Positions 6,490-12,665 of a stretch of 24,847 nt of DNA are shown piece by piece (positions within the stretch are counted from its first letter, which is position 1; each line of letters opens with the position of its first letter). The stretch is from a virus. The position numbers and the translations under genes are program-made. The DNA lies in IMG/VR virus record IMGVR_UViG_3300028920_000256, positions 1 to 24,847 of that record; one strand, written 5' to 3'. The notes under the pieces are model-generated. The model searched no databases. It was given only the letters and a program-made list of their open reading frames with translations, and was not told the DNA's origin.

Positions 6490-6505
6490 GCCGATTGGGT
6501 TTGTT

Positions 6506-6793
6506 TTACTGTGCTTCTGCGACTGCGACCTTCTTCAGCTTTTCCTCGTTGAACTCTCGGATGAATTGCTGCAATTCCTCGTCAGCTTTTTTGTACGTTT
6601 CGGTTTTGTGATATAGAGAGGATGCGGGATCGTCATCGATCGAAACGATGCCGCTTGTCTCGCACACCTTCTCCAGTGCGGAGGTCAGGATGAAGTCGGC
6701 CACGAATGGCTGCGTCTTGAGAAGGTGACTGGCGAGGTTGTCGATCATTTCGCCGTAGGTCTTGCCGGGGATGTTGGTCTGTGTCTTTTTCAT
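6506..6793 (-). CDS. Hypothetical 95-aa protein, first gene of leftward operon
   Basis: 95 aa from the ATG at 6793 with AAAAGGAGG 5 bases upstream; longer in-frame readings run into the structured leader and lack an SD. It starts MKKTQTNIPGKTYGEMIDNL. Predicted mostly helical: helix about 14-50 (MIDNLASHLLKTQPFVADFILTSALEKV in pieces), an acidic turn SIDDDPASS, and a C-terminal amphipathic helix rich in Glu/Lys (EELQQFIREFNEEKLKKV). No signal peptide or TM segment. No family recognised. First early gene behind a leader of about 500 nt. Confidence 0.65.
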   Translation of the reverse strand: MKKTQTNIPGKTYGEMIDNLASHLLKTQPFVADFILTSALEKVCETSGIVSIDDDPASSLYHKTETYKKADEELQQFIREFNEEKLKKVAVAEAQ

Positions 6794-6808
6794 TCGATCC
6801 TCCTTTTC

Positions 6809-6835
6809 GCGTACCCACCTTTCGGCCAAGCACGC
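6809..6835 (-). promoter_or_regulatory. Leader hairpin before the 95-aa gene
   Basis: Leftward strand GCGTGC / GTACGC (six pairs, one G-U) with a 15 nt loop, just before the SD. It is preceded by TTCATATACATACCAACCCGG, similar to the TTCATATCTATAACACCAACC before the DUF932 hairpin. Confidence 0.4.
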
Positions 6836-6888
6836 CGGGTTGGTATGTATATGAAGAGAGAAGAGAGAGGCTCCTTTCTGGAAAGGGT

Positions 6889-6982
6889 GAAGTGATTCGG
6901 TAGGATGCTGATCGCTCATCGATTCAACCAACCGTTTCCAGTTCGTATCACGATGCACCACAGCACCCTACTGAACCACTTC
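6889..6982 (-). ncRNA. Folded leader RNA: 22-bp stem with 50-nt apical domain
   Basis: Arms 6889-6910 and 6961-6982 are inverted repeats, 19 of 22 identical. In leftward RNA this gives 19 Watson-Crick pairs, two G-U and one A-C mismatch; in the other direction two of the three become C-A, so the leftward strand is favoured, matching the operon. Inside the 50 nt apical part, CATCG / CGATG pair (6951-6955 with 6917-6921) and AACTG-GAAA-CGGTT makes a GNRA-loop hairpin (6930-6943). It lies about 95 nt upstream of the first leftward start. Fold by eye; function unknown (leader switch, processed sRNA or origin structure). Confidence 0.7.
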
Positions 6983-7316
6983 GTGATTCAGCGTTGACTC
7001 GCGTTGTCGAACGGTCACGACTGCATCCCTGCACTATCGCGCCGCACTCCCGGTTTATCCGTATCCTGCGAGTTGGCGTGCGTCCCGTGTCGGGTTCCGC
7101 TTGCGCTCACTTCGATTCGCTCCACCGTTGCGTCAGTATTTGGTTTTGCTCCTCTCGTTCCGCGCCGCCGATGTTCATGGATCGTTTTGGGCTTTCCCGG
7201 TCAGGGTCTGCGCTGGAGTCACCAATAGGTCGTTCACTCCTGCCTCGCCCTGCCTGCCCTGTCTCTCGTCCTACCTCCTTTTGCTTTGCTGCCCAACCGA
7301 CTTTCGATCTACTCAT

Positions 7317-7345
7317 AGTATATGATTATAAGGAGGGAAGATCAA
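7317..7345 (-). promoter_or_regulatory. Leftward early promoter (sigma70-like)
   Basis: Reading left: TTGATC, 17 bp, TATACT (five of six consensus positions). Expected start about 7310, giving a leader of about 515 nt before the first gene. A second TATAAT lies within the spacer (7325-7330) without a matching -35. Confidence 0.55.
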
Positions 7346-7417
7346 GATTTTTTGGAGGTCATGTCCTGGGGTGCCTGGAATTGGCGATTTCAGCCTGAAT
7401 TCAGCGTTTTTGACGAT

Positions 7418-7494
7418 TCTCCTTTTGTCAAGTTTTGGTGCTACTTGACAAAGAGGGAACGGTTTTGAATCGCGTCGTGCTTGACAAAGCGGGA
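7418..7494. repeat. Cluster of three TTGACAAANNGNGA elements
   Basis: One leftward copy (7418-7431, TTGACAAAAGGAGA) and two rightward copies (7445-7458, TTGACAAAGAGGGA; 7481-7494, TTGACAAAGCGGGA), the latter 36 bp apart. The divergent arrangement at the boundary of the two operons suggests -35 regions and/or operator sites for a phage regulator. The leftward copy has an SD-like core but no start codon nearby, so translation does not explain it. Confidence 0.55.
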
Positions 7495-7509
7495 AGGCTA
7501 TTGTACGTT
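7481..7509 (+). promoter_or_regulatory. Rightward promoter of the accessory/terminase operon
   Basis: TTGACA (7481-7486), 17 bp spacer, TACGTT (7504-7509) preceded by TTG. The predicted RNA start falls at about 7516, which is the A of the first ATG: the first mRNA may be leaderless, and indeed no SD precedes that ATG. Same layout at 12985-13013. Confidence 0.5.
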
Positions 7510-7515
7510 GTTGGT

Positions 7516-7722
7516 ATGCGTGTGTTACTTTTGATTTTGATTGTGTCACTCCTCAACTGCGCGAGCCATCGCAATTCGATAGCGCTTGACAAAATGCGAA
7601 AAGACATTATCGAAGTTCGGCTGCAACTCATCCTGCATGAGGTGTACCTGGAGGAGATGATGGAGAAGGTGAAGGGCATGGAAGAAATGCCGACGAGGTG
7701 TGAAAGGATAAAGGAGGATTGA
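7516..7722 (+). CDS. Small lipoprotein
   Basis: 68 aa from the ATG at 7516. N-terminus MRVLLLILIVSLLNCAS: one Arg, a hydrophobic core and a lipobox LLNC, with Cys14 as the lipidated residue. The mature part of about 54 aa is helical and charged (LDKMRKDIIEVRLQLILHEVYLEEMMEKV). As the first gene of the rightward operon it could be a superinfection-exclusion lipoprotein (as T5 Llp) or an outer-membrane spanin; the proline-rich content of Rz1 proteins is absent. The start has no SD and may be leaderless. An upstream in-frame extension (from 7435) would cover the promoter repeats and is rejected. A third TTGACAAAATGCGA copy lies inside the gene (7586-7599). Confidence 0.6.
   Translation: MRVLLLILIVSLLNCASHRNSIALDKMRKDIIEVRLQLILHEVYLEEMMEKVKGMEEMPTRCERIKED
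7586..7599 (+). repeat. TTGACAAANNGNGA element inside the lipoprotein gene
   Basis: TTGACAAAATGCGA, identical to the two tandem copies at 12965-12998. Encodes part of LDKMRK here, so it may be coincidental, but the 14 of 14 match is notable. Confidence 0.4.
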
Positions 7723-8214
7723 ATGGGCGAGAAAAGCTGCGGCGACTGTATCCACTGCGAGGTGTGTGCGCTTCGCATTTCATCGATGATGAGTGACGCG
7801 GAGTTGAAGGACTTCTGCTCGCACTTCGTGGATCGGGAGGATGAGGCCGAAGAGAAAAAGGAAGACCCGGAAGCATTCGAGGAGCAGGCCAGTGCATGGG
7901 TTGAGGTGTACCATTTCTGCCAGAAGCTCGGCATGTGGGCGAGGGGCAGCAAGAAGTCAGGCAAAGAGGCAGTGCTGGATTTCATCGCTGAGTTGTGGAA
8001 CGCGAAAGCTTTGAGCGACAGGAAGCAGGAGGATGCGGAGAAGTGGCGAAAGAAGCTCAAAGAACCAGTAATCTACATGTGTGGCAGAGTGCCGTGTTTT
8101 AGTACTGTGTGTACGTATGACCTTGCGTGCCACTACAAAGTGCCGCGATCCGTTGCGATGAAGGAACCAGACAGTCAATCCCCTGGAGGCCAAGAATGCT
8201 CGACGACGTTGTGA
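7723..8214 (+). CDS. Cys-rich (zinc-binding-like) phage protein
   Basis: 163 aa, directly after the previous stop, SD AAAGGAGG 5 bases upstream. N-terminal cluster CGDCIHCEVCALR...DFCSHFVDRED (residues 6-39): four to five cysteines plus His, a probable zinc site. A middle acidic/lysine-rich helix leads to ASAWVEVYHFCQKLGMW and KEAVLDFIAELW. A second Cys set, CGRVPC..VCTYDLACHY, is near the C-terminus. Proteins of the CxDC.hC..C...DFC type are frequent small early phage genes without known activity. Confidence 0.6.
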   Translation: MGEKSCGDCIHCEVCALRISSMMSDAELKDFCSHFVDREDEAEEKKEDPEAFEEQASAWVEVYHFCQKLGMWARGSKKSGKEAVLDFIAELWNAKALSDRKQEDAEKWRKKLKEPVIYMCGRVPCFSTVCTYDLACHYKVPRSVAMKEPDSQSPGGQECSTTL

Positions 8215-8495
8215 GGGATCACGCAATCCAGAAGCTTCAAATGGAGGTAAGCGAACTGCGGTTCGACGTTGCGATGATGCAGCGCAGGGCCGAGCTTGGC
8301 CGTGAGGTGGAGAAGGTGAAGAGAGAAAACGAGGCTATGAGACAGGAACTCGAAGCGGCTTACTCAAGGGAGCAGCAACTGTCTACGCATGTCTGCACGC
8401 TGCACTCACGGCACAACTTCTTTCATCGTTGTCTTTTGGGTATTCTCCCCGGCCCGTGCCCAGTAAAGCCATGCAAGCTTAGGAGAGTTGGCTGA
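8196..8495 (+). CDS. Coiled-coil hypothetical protein
   Basis: 99 aa from the ATG at 8196 (GGAGG 6 bases upstream), overlapping the previous gene by 19 bp. Residues about 8-65 form one long heptad-rich coil (QKLQMEVSELRFDV, then LGREVEKVKRENEAMRQEL). The C-terminal 30 residues are Cys/His-rich and basic (HVCTLHSRHNFFHRC...GPCPVKPCKLRR). Looks like an oligomeric small phage protein; role unknown. The stop overlaps the next start (TGATG). Confidence 0.55.
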   Translation: MLDDVVRDHAIQKLQMEVSELRFDVAMMQRRAELGREVEKVKRENEAMRQELEAAYSREQQLSTHVCTLHSRHNFFHRCLLGILPGPCPVKPCKLRRVG

Positions 8496-8857
8496 TGGCA
8501 GGCAAAGCGGCAAGAAACGTGCGTGAGTGGTATGCCTTTCATGGTGGCGAGGAGATGGATGTAAGCCTTGTGGAGGCATCAGTTGTTTGGGATGCAGCGG
8601 TCAGGTCGGTAACGCAGGGTAGGCCACTGATGGCAGGCAAAAAGAAATGTCGCATCGTTGAGCGCACGCTTGTGGATGGTCGCGTTGAATACGTGATCCA
8701 GCAGAAGCATTTTCTGTTTCGGTGGTGGTGGGTGGACGCATGGGTTAACAGCGCCGCTGGAGCAGCGTGTCGTGACTGCTTCTCGACGTTGGGTGAAGCT
8801 TATGATAACGTGCGCTACTTCGATGGCCGCAAGCCAGTAGACAGGGTGGTGGGGTGA
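8495..8857 (+). CDS. Hypothetical phage protein with possible internal start
   Basis: 120 aa. AGGAG lies 9 bases before the ATG at 8495. The first 45 residues (MAGKAARNVREWYAF...) are followed by a second in-frame MAGK at codon 46. The DNA around both (ctgatggcaggcaaa, 8492-8506 and 8627-8641) is identical over 15 bases. The C-terminal 75 residues (IVERTLVDGRVEYVIQQKHF, FRWWWVDAWV, CRDCFSTLGEAYDNVRYFDG) look like a compact conserved phage module and could be made separately from the second ATG. Function unknown. Confidence 0.55.
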   Translation: MAGKAARNVREWYAFHGGEEMDVSLVEASVVWDAAVRSVTQGRPLMAGKKKCRIVERTLVDGRVEYVIQQKHFLFRWWWVDAWVNSAAGAACRDCFSTLGEAYDNVRYFDGRKPVDRVVG

Positions 8858-9435
8858 TGGCAGCAGGTAGCAAGTATCCAGCAAAGGTGAGAGCAAAGGT
8901 TCGTGCCGCCTACGAGGCAGGTGAGGGGAGTGCGCGTGCGTTATCGAAAGCTCATTCCGTTCCAGAACCGACGATTCGTTTTTGGATGAAGCAGGACAAA
9001 TGGAAGAAGGGCAAGCTCAAGAAGGTCATCGAGAAGAAGATCGCCGACAAGAACATCAGCGTCGCCGCGAAGCTCGGCATCACACCTGAACGTGTGCTGA
9101 AGGAACTGGGCCTGCTCGCTTTCTCCAAACTCTCCGACTACATTGAGGTTGCCGACGGTGGAGAGATCACGGTCAAGCAGTTTGAAGAGATGCCTGCCGA
9201 TGGGCCACGCGTCATCAAGAAGATCAAAGAGAACCGGGTCATCAAGGAGAATGCCGACGGCCAAAGCACGACGGTGTACGACAAGATCGAGATCGATCTG
9301 TACGATAAGCTCACGGCCCTGGACAAACTGGGCAAGCACCTCGGCCTGTTCACTGACAATGGTGCGGGTGACAAGCCTCCAGAACCTCCAAAAGAAATCG
9401 AAGTGATCATTCGCCATGCCACTGAAAGACGGTAA
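8857..9435 (+). CDS. terS: Terminase small subunit
   Basis: 192 aa from the ATG at 8857 (TGATG overlap with the previous stop; a GTG one codon earlier is possible). N-terminal helix-turn-helix: KVRAAYEAGEGSARALSKAH, SVPEPTIRFWMKQDKW. A lysine-rich helix (KKGKLKKVIEKKIADK) follows, then the Terminase_2-like core: GITPERVLKELGLLAFSKLSDYIEV, a long oligomerisation part and YDKLTALDKLGKHLGLF before a Pro/Glu tail. It recognises the packaging site and assembles with the large subunit. Overlaps terL by 20 bp, the usual arrangement. Confidence 0.88.
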   Translation: MAAGSKYPAKVRAKVRAAYEAGEGSARALSKAHSVPEPTIRFWMKQDKWKKGKLKKVIEKKIADKNISVAAKLGITPERVLKELGLLAFSKLSDYIEVADGGEITVKQFEEMPADGPRVIKKIKENRVIKENADGQSTTVYDKIEIDLYDKLTALDKLGKHLGLFTDNGAGDKPPEPPKEIEVIIRHATERR

Positions 9436-10804
9436 GTTCACACCGATAGAGCTTCCAGATAAGCACGCCCATGTGCTTCTCAATAAGTCACAGCCTTGGC
9501 GTTACCGCAGCCTGCATGGTGGCAGGAACGGAGCGAAGGACTGGTCAGTGTCTGGCGTTGTCATCGAGCGTGCGATACGTCAGCCGATCCGCGTGCTGTG
9601 GACTCGCGAAATTCAGAAGACGATCAAAGACTCGGTGTATCAACTCAACGTCGATACGATCAAGCGCTTGGGATACGAGCAGTACTACAAGATCGGCAGC
9701 ACAGAGATCAAAGGAACGAATGGTGCCGCGTTCATGTACAGCGGCCTGCGCGACCTGTCTGTCGAGCAGTTGAAGTCGATAGAAGGTGTGGACTTGTGTG
9801 TGGTCGGTGAGGCGCAGAACCTTACCGAAAAAAGCTGGAACGTTTTGAATCCAACCATACGCAAACCGGGCAGTGAGATATGGCTGGTCTACAATGATCA
9901 CTCGAAGAAATCTTTCATCCATCGATTGGTCGTTACGAATCCCCCGGCAAACATGATCTCTGCTCATGTCAACTGGACTGATGTTCCACGCGAGTGGATC
10001 AGTCAGGTGATCTACGATCAAGCTACGACAATGAGGGAAGAGAATGAACTGCTCTACAATCGCATATGGGGTGGCGAGCCGGGCGAAGGTGGGCAGTTCT
10101 TTCCAGAGTTTGGCTCGCACCTTCGGGTGCAGCCTTTCAACATTCAGCCGCATCAGTGCAACCTCTACGGCTCCCTGGACTATGGCGACGGGCAGGGAGA
10201 GAATGCGAGCGCAACGTCGTTCGGCCTGTGGCACATCGATCCTGACAAGCGGCCACACAGACTGTTCACGTACTACAAGCGCCACCAGAACGCTGCGACG
10301 TATGCACGGGAGATTCACGCGATGATCCGTGCGTTCCCTCACACGCAGGGAACCATGCCGAAGAGGATTCTCGCTGATCCGTCCATGTTCATCAAGGTGC
10401 GGCATGACGACAACTTCTCCAAGAGCGTTGCCGACATCTTCGCAGATCACGGCCTGACTCTCACGCCTGCGAACAATGACCGAGTGAATGGCTGGAGAGT
10501 GATGCGCAACTACTTCGGCCTGGATAGCACTGGCGTGCCTCGGTCTTTCTACTGGGCCGGGTACAACGACGAGTACGAGAACTTCATCCCGACTCTTGAG
10601 CAGAAGGAAACGAACCCGGACGACTGTATCAAGGGTGGTGAGGATCATGTCGCAGATGAGGCCAGGTATTTCTTCGTGGATGCTATGGGCGTGAACTCAT
10701 CCTCTGCCGCAGTGAAGGAGGAGAGGGATCGCAAGGTCGTGAGCAGGATCGAGTTGATTCAGAGACTGAATGAGAATGTGGTTTGCAGGGAAACGGGGTA
10801 TTGA
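9416..10804 (+). CDS. terL: Terminase large subunit (ATPase-nuclease)
   Basis: 462 aa, PBSX/Terminase_3-like. ATPase: P-loop region GGRNGAKDW (about 36-44), WTREIQKTIKDSV, a SGLRDLSVEQLKSIEGVDLCVVGEAQ Walker-B region (about 110-135, the catalytic Glu in GEAQ) and the coupling motif VVTNPP. RNase-H-like nuclease: GSLDYGDGQGENA (first Asp), RILADPSMF (second Asp), DDCIKGGEDHVADEARYFF (final Asp pair). It translocates DNA into the procapsid and cuts it. Odd: the P-loop Ser/Thr after Lys is Asp, and the usual Asp/Glu before the catalytic Glu is Gly. All other landmarks are present, so it is probably functional. Confidence 0.95.
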   Translation: MPLKDGKFTPIELPDKHAHVLLNKSQPWRYRSLHGGRNGAKDWSVSGVVIERAIRQPIRVLWTREIQKTIKDSVYQLNVDTIKRLGYEQYYKIGSTEIKGTNGAAFMYSGLRDLSVEQLKSIEGVDLCVVGEAQNLTEKSWNVLNPTIRKPGSEIWLVYNDHSKKSFIHRLVVTNPPANMISAHVNWTDVPREWISQVIYDQATTMREENELLYNRIWGGEPGEGGQFFPEFGSHLRVQPFNIQPHQCNLYGSLDYGDGQGENASATSFGLWHIDPDKRPHRLFTYYKRHQNAATYAREIHAMIRAFPHTQGTMPKRILADPSMFIKVRHDDNFSKSVADIFADHGLTLTPANNDRVNGWRVMRNYFGLDSTGVPRSFYWAGYNDEYENFIPTLEQKETNPDDCIKGGEDHVADEARYFFVDAMGVNSSSAAVKEERDRKVVSRIELIQRLNENVVCRETGY

Positions 10805-11118
10805 TGAAGTGCGAAAATGATTTGTGTGGTCTGTGTATAGATGATGGTTTTTGTGCGTTTTCTCGCACAAAAAAATACGGTTGCCATCAGAGAGAAAAAG
10901 CCAAAGGCCGTGCTGCCCTCACTGAGTGGGCGGAGAAGCAGATTAAGGCGGAACTGCTGGGGTTGAAGGCTGACATTCTTGACTGTTTGAAGGAAATTGA
11001 GAAATATGATGTTCATCACCCGGATTGGGCGCAGGACGAGGAAAAGTGGATGGTTTCTTACCTTTCCGAGTATTTCTGTCTTGTATTGATGTTGGAGCAG
11101 GCGAAGGGGGAGTGCTGA
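10804..11118 (+). CDS. Small Cys-cluster protein
   Basis: 104 aa, ATG overlapping the terL stop (TGATG). N-terminus MKCENDLCGLCIDDGFCAF followed by GCHQRE: five cysteines in 33 residues, a probable metal-binding knuckle. The rest is helical: a basic segment, then KQIKAELLGLKADILDCLKEIEKY and a C-terminal helix. There is no clear SD, so translation is likely coupled to terL. Function unknown. The Cys-coding part contains a perfect 10-bp inverted repeat (10848-10873). Confidence 0.55.
   Translation: MKCENDLCGLCIDDGFCAFSRTKKYGCHQREKAKGRAALTEWAEKQIKAELLGLKADILDCLKEIEKYDVHHPDWAQDEEKWMVSYLSEYFCLVLMLEQAKGEC
10848..10873. repeat. Perfect 10-bp inverted repeat inside a gene
   Basis: TTTTTGTGCG and CGCACAAAAA separated by 6 bp, 44 bp after the terL stop. 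Only A residues follow on either strand, so it is not a normal terminator. It could be an operator or an mRNA hairpin. Confidence 0.5.
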
Positions 11119-11119
11119 C

Positions 11120-11482
11120 ATGATGTCCTACACAAGCACGATTCATCCTACAGATTGGCTGATCGAGCAGGGATGGCCGACGCACCTTCTCGGCAGGCCC
11201 ACAGCATTTGTTGATGAAAGGGATTGCGATGGACTCAATTTACATCATTTTGCGGTGAGGTCGTGGAGCGGGGTGGAAGCGCACTACTCATTCTCCGTTC
11301 CACCGTGCGCAGGCGCATGGATTGCAATCAAAATGGCGCAGCACGCAGTTCAGGAGGTTGTGGGTGCGACTTGGGGTAGGGCGAAAGAGGCAGAGGCTGC
11401 ACTCATTGATGTTTACATGGTGGAAGCTCCGAAGGAAACCGTTTACGATACACTGGAAGTCGTTCGGGAGGCACTGACATGA
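11120..11482 (+). CDS. Hypothetical 120-aa phage protein
   Basis: 120 aa from the ATG at 11120 (GGGGGAG 7 bases upstream); a second ATG follows directly. Starts MMSYTSTIHPTDWLIEQGWP. The middle has mixed beta-like segments (FAVRSWSGVEAHYSFSVPP) and a helix (GAWIAIKMAQHAVQEVVGATWGRAKEAEAALIDV split over residues 64-98). No TM, no Cys cluster, no recognised family. Its stop overlaps the next start by ATGA. Confidence 0.55.
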   Translation: MMSYTSTIHPTDWLIEQGWPTHLLGRPTAFVDERDCDGLNLHHFAVRSWSGVEAHYSFSVPPCAGAWIAIKMAQHAVQEVVGATWGRAKEAEAALIDVYMVEAPKETVYDTLEVVREALT

Positions 11483-11646
11483 TCATGGTTGAGTTTGCGC
11501 GTCGGCACACCGTGAGTCCAAAGGGATGTGACACGGCCATCCACACGGGGATCAGCAAGGCGGTACGCCATTGCGCCATGGCTCCATTGGTGACTGCCCG
11601 AATCCAGTGCCGACACGTAAGCGCAACGCGAGGCAGCTATGCATGA
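11479..11646 (+). CDS. Hypothetical 55-aa basic protein
   Basis: ATG at 11479 in an ATGA overlap with the previous gene, GGGAGG 7 bases upstream, open to TGA at 11646, which overlaps the next gene by 8 bp. Begins MIMVEFARRHTVSPKG and is Arg/His/Ala-rich (net basic), with Cys at three positions. It fills what would otherwise be a gap in a tightly coupled gene string, which is the main reason to accept it. No family recognised. Confidence 0.5.
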   Translation: MIMVEFARRHTVSPKGCDTAIHTGISKAVRHCAMAPLVTARIQCRHVSATRGSYA

Positions 11647-11836
11647 GAAACGCAAAGAGTACGACGGGCTGATCATCCCGCAGGGAACGTATCGAAACAC
11701 TGTGACGATAAAGCAGATGTCGTACTGCGTCAAAGCCTCTGAGCTTGACGGCTGTGCGGGCCTGCCGTGCAGGGAGTGCCTGTTCTTTGTCGCGAACCTG
11801 AAGACGTTTGAGAAGTGGGACAAGGGGAGGGGGTAA
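11639..11836 (+). CDS. Small four-Cys protein
   Basis: 65 aa from the ATG at 11639 (GAGG 5 bases upstream). The C-terminal half has YCVKASELDGCAGLPCREC (residues about 30-48): C-x9-C-x4-C-x2-C, a likely metal site, then LFFVANLKTFEKWDKG. The N-terminal half is short and polar. TAATG junction with the HAD gene. Function unknown. Confidence 0.55.
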   Translation: MHEKRKEYDGLIIPQGTYRNTVTIKQMSYCVKASELDGCAGLPCRECLFFVANLKTFEKWDKGRG

Positions 11837-12318
11837 TGAGTGGCTTACCGAAAGGCAAACCGATTCTGTGCGTGGACTTTGATGGCGTGATTCACAGCTA
11901 CAAAAGTGGCTGGAAGGGGCCGCGCTGCATACCAGATTGGCCTGTGCCGGGTGCGCTCGAATGGCTGTGGCGTGCGACAAAAGCGTTTGACGTGCAAATC
12001 TACTCAAGCCGTAGTCGATATTTCGGCGGCAGGCGTGCGATGAAAAAATGGCTCAAAACGTGGTATCGCGTTGATTGCGCTTTGCCAAGTGCAAAAAAAG
12101 TAGGAAGTTGGCAGTTTTCGTTTATCGCAGAGACAGCATTCGCTGACCCGTGGGAGGAGGAGATCGAATTCGCAATTCGCAACTTACTGCGGAAGATCAA
12201 ATTCCCAACAGAAAAGCCTGCGGCATTCCTGTCCATAGACGACAGGGGATATCGCTTTACAGGGGAGTTTCCTGTCCTGGAAGAGCTTCTCCTGTTTAAG
12301 CCATGGAACAAGAAATGA
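11836..12318 (+). CDS. HAD-superfamily phosphatase
   Basis: 160 aa. Motif I LCVDFDGV (Asp14 nucleophile, Asp16 acid/base), motif II IYSSRS (Ser at about 57-58), a lysine-rich motif III region (GRRAMKKWLK) and motif IV FLSIDDRG (Asp135-Asp136, metal). No large cap domain fits the length, so it is a capless or minimal-cap type like phage polynucleotide-kinase 3'-phosphatase domains and small nucleotidases. The substrate could be a nucleic-acid 3' end or a nucleotide; not decidable here. TAATG coupling to the upstream gene. Confidence 0.8.
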   Translation: MSGLPKGKPILCVDFDGVIHSYKSGWKGPRCIPDWPVPGALEWLWRATKAFDVQIYSSRSRYFGGRRAMKKWLKTWYRVDCALPSAKKVGSWQFSFIAETAFADPWEEEIEFAIRNLLRKIKFPTEKPAAFLSIDDRGYRFTGEFPVLEELLLFKPWNKK

Positions 12319-12647
12319 CATCGCGCACCGTGCTTCACCTTCCTTTCGTTGTCTGCGTCCACACCGAGGGTGGAGAGTTCGGCGCGATGCCGCTCGGAGC
12401 TTTCCGCGCACTCGACGGTGCGATGGATTACATGCAGTTGGTTCGCCTGCGCCAGATTAAAACGAATCGCATGGATCGCGTGATCGACCTATTCAAGGAT
12501 GGATATCTGTATGCCGTGCATGACTGCATCACAGAGTCACGCGTGCCGCCTGGAAAGTATTACGAGGATCGGCTGGTTGAGCGACTGTTTCTGATCACCG
12601 AGAAGAAGATCGAGACATCTCAAATCTATCGACAGGAGTATGCGTGA
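12315..12647 (+). CDS. Hypothetical 110-aa phage protein
   Basis: Start ATG at 12315 (ATGA overlap with the HAD gene); an ATG at 12303 is possible but neither has a strong SD. Begins MTSRTVLHLPFVVCVHTEGG, then GAMPLGAFRALDGAMDYMQL and VIDLFKDGYLYAVHDCITES, ending in a polar helix. Looks like a small soluble alpha/beta protein; no recognised motif. It is followed by a gene-free 132 bp holding the second folded RNA. Confidence 0.55.
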   Translation: MTSRTVLHLPFVVCVHTEGGEFGAMPLGAFRALDGAMDYMQLVRLRQIKTNRMDRVIDLFKDGYLYAVHDCITESRVPPGKYYEDRLVERLFLITEKKIETSQIYRQEYA

Positions 12648-12665
12648 AGGAGGCCGGGGAATAAA

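Larger units (their letters stand above)
6794..7515. other. Divergent control region, no convincing gene
   Basis: About 720 bp between the leftward and rightward operons. Contents, left to right: leader hairpin (6809-6835); an 18-nt purine run on the + strand (6853-6870); the folded RNA (6889-6982) with an alternative hairpin (6971-6991); a GC-rich stretch with a GGAGT / ACTCC hairpin (7215-7240) and short CCTGCC-type repeats (7236-7262); the leftward promoter (7317-7345); and the TTGACAAANNGNGA cluster with the rightward promoter. Open frames here (7107-7316 minus, 7361-7468 plus) lack good SDs. The position and structure would also fit a replication origin, but no iterons or DnaA boxes are certain. 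Confidence 0.6.

Noticed and set aside
6889-6982. tRNA or tRNA-like gene
   Set aside because: No cloverleaf, no T-loop consensus, no CCA end; the structure is one long nested hairpin.
7236-7262. Iteron array (CCTGCC-type repeats)
   Set aside because: Repeats are short, irregular and few; not enough for an origin call.
7107-7316. 69-codon leftward frame in the leader
   Set aside because: Its ATG abuts the -10 of the leftward promoter and would lie upstream of the RNA start. No SD; the product is arginine-rich and unlike its neighbours.
7361-7468. 35-codon rightward frame beginning MSWGAWNWRF behind GGAGG
   Set aside because: The SD lies only 2 bases from the ATG, and the frame runs through the promoter/operator cluster. 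Composition (three W, many F) is odd. Left out, but not excluded.
9545-10648. 367-codon antisense frame opposite terL
   Set aside because: The terminase reading has all catalytic landmarks; the reverse frame has none.
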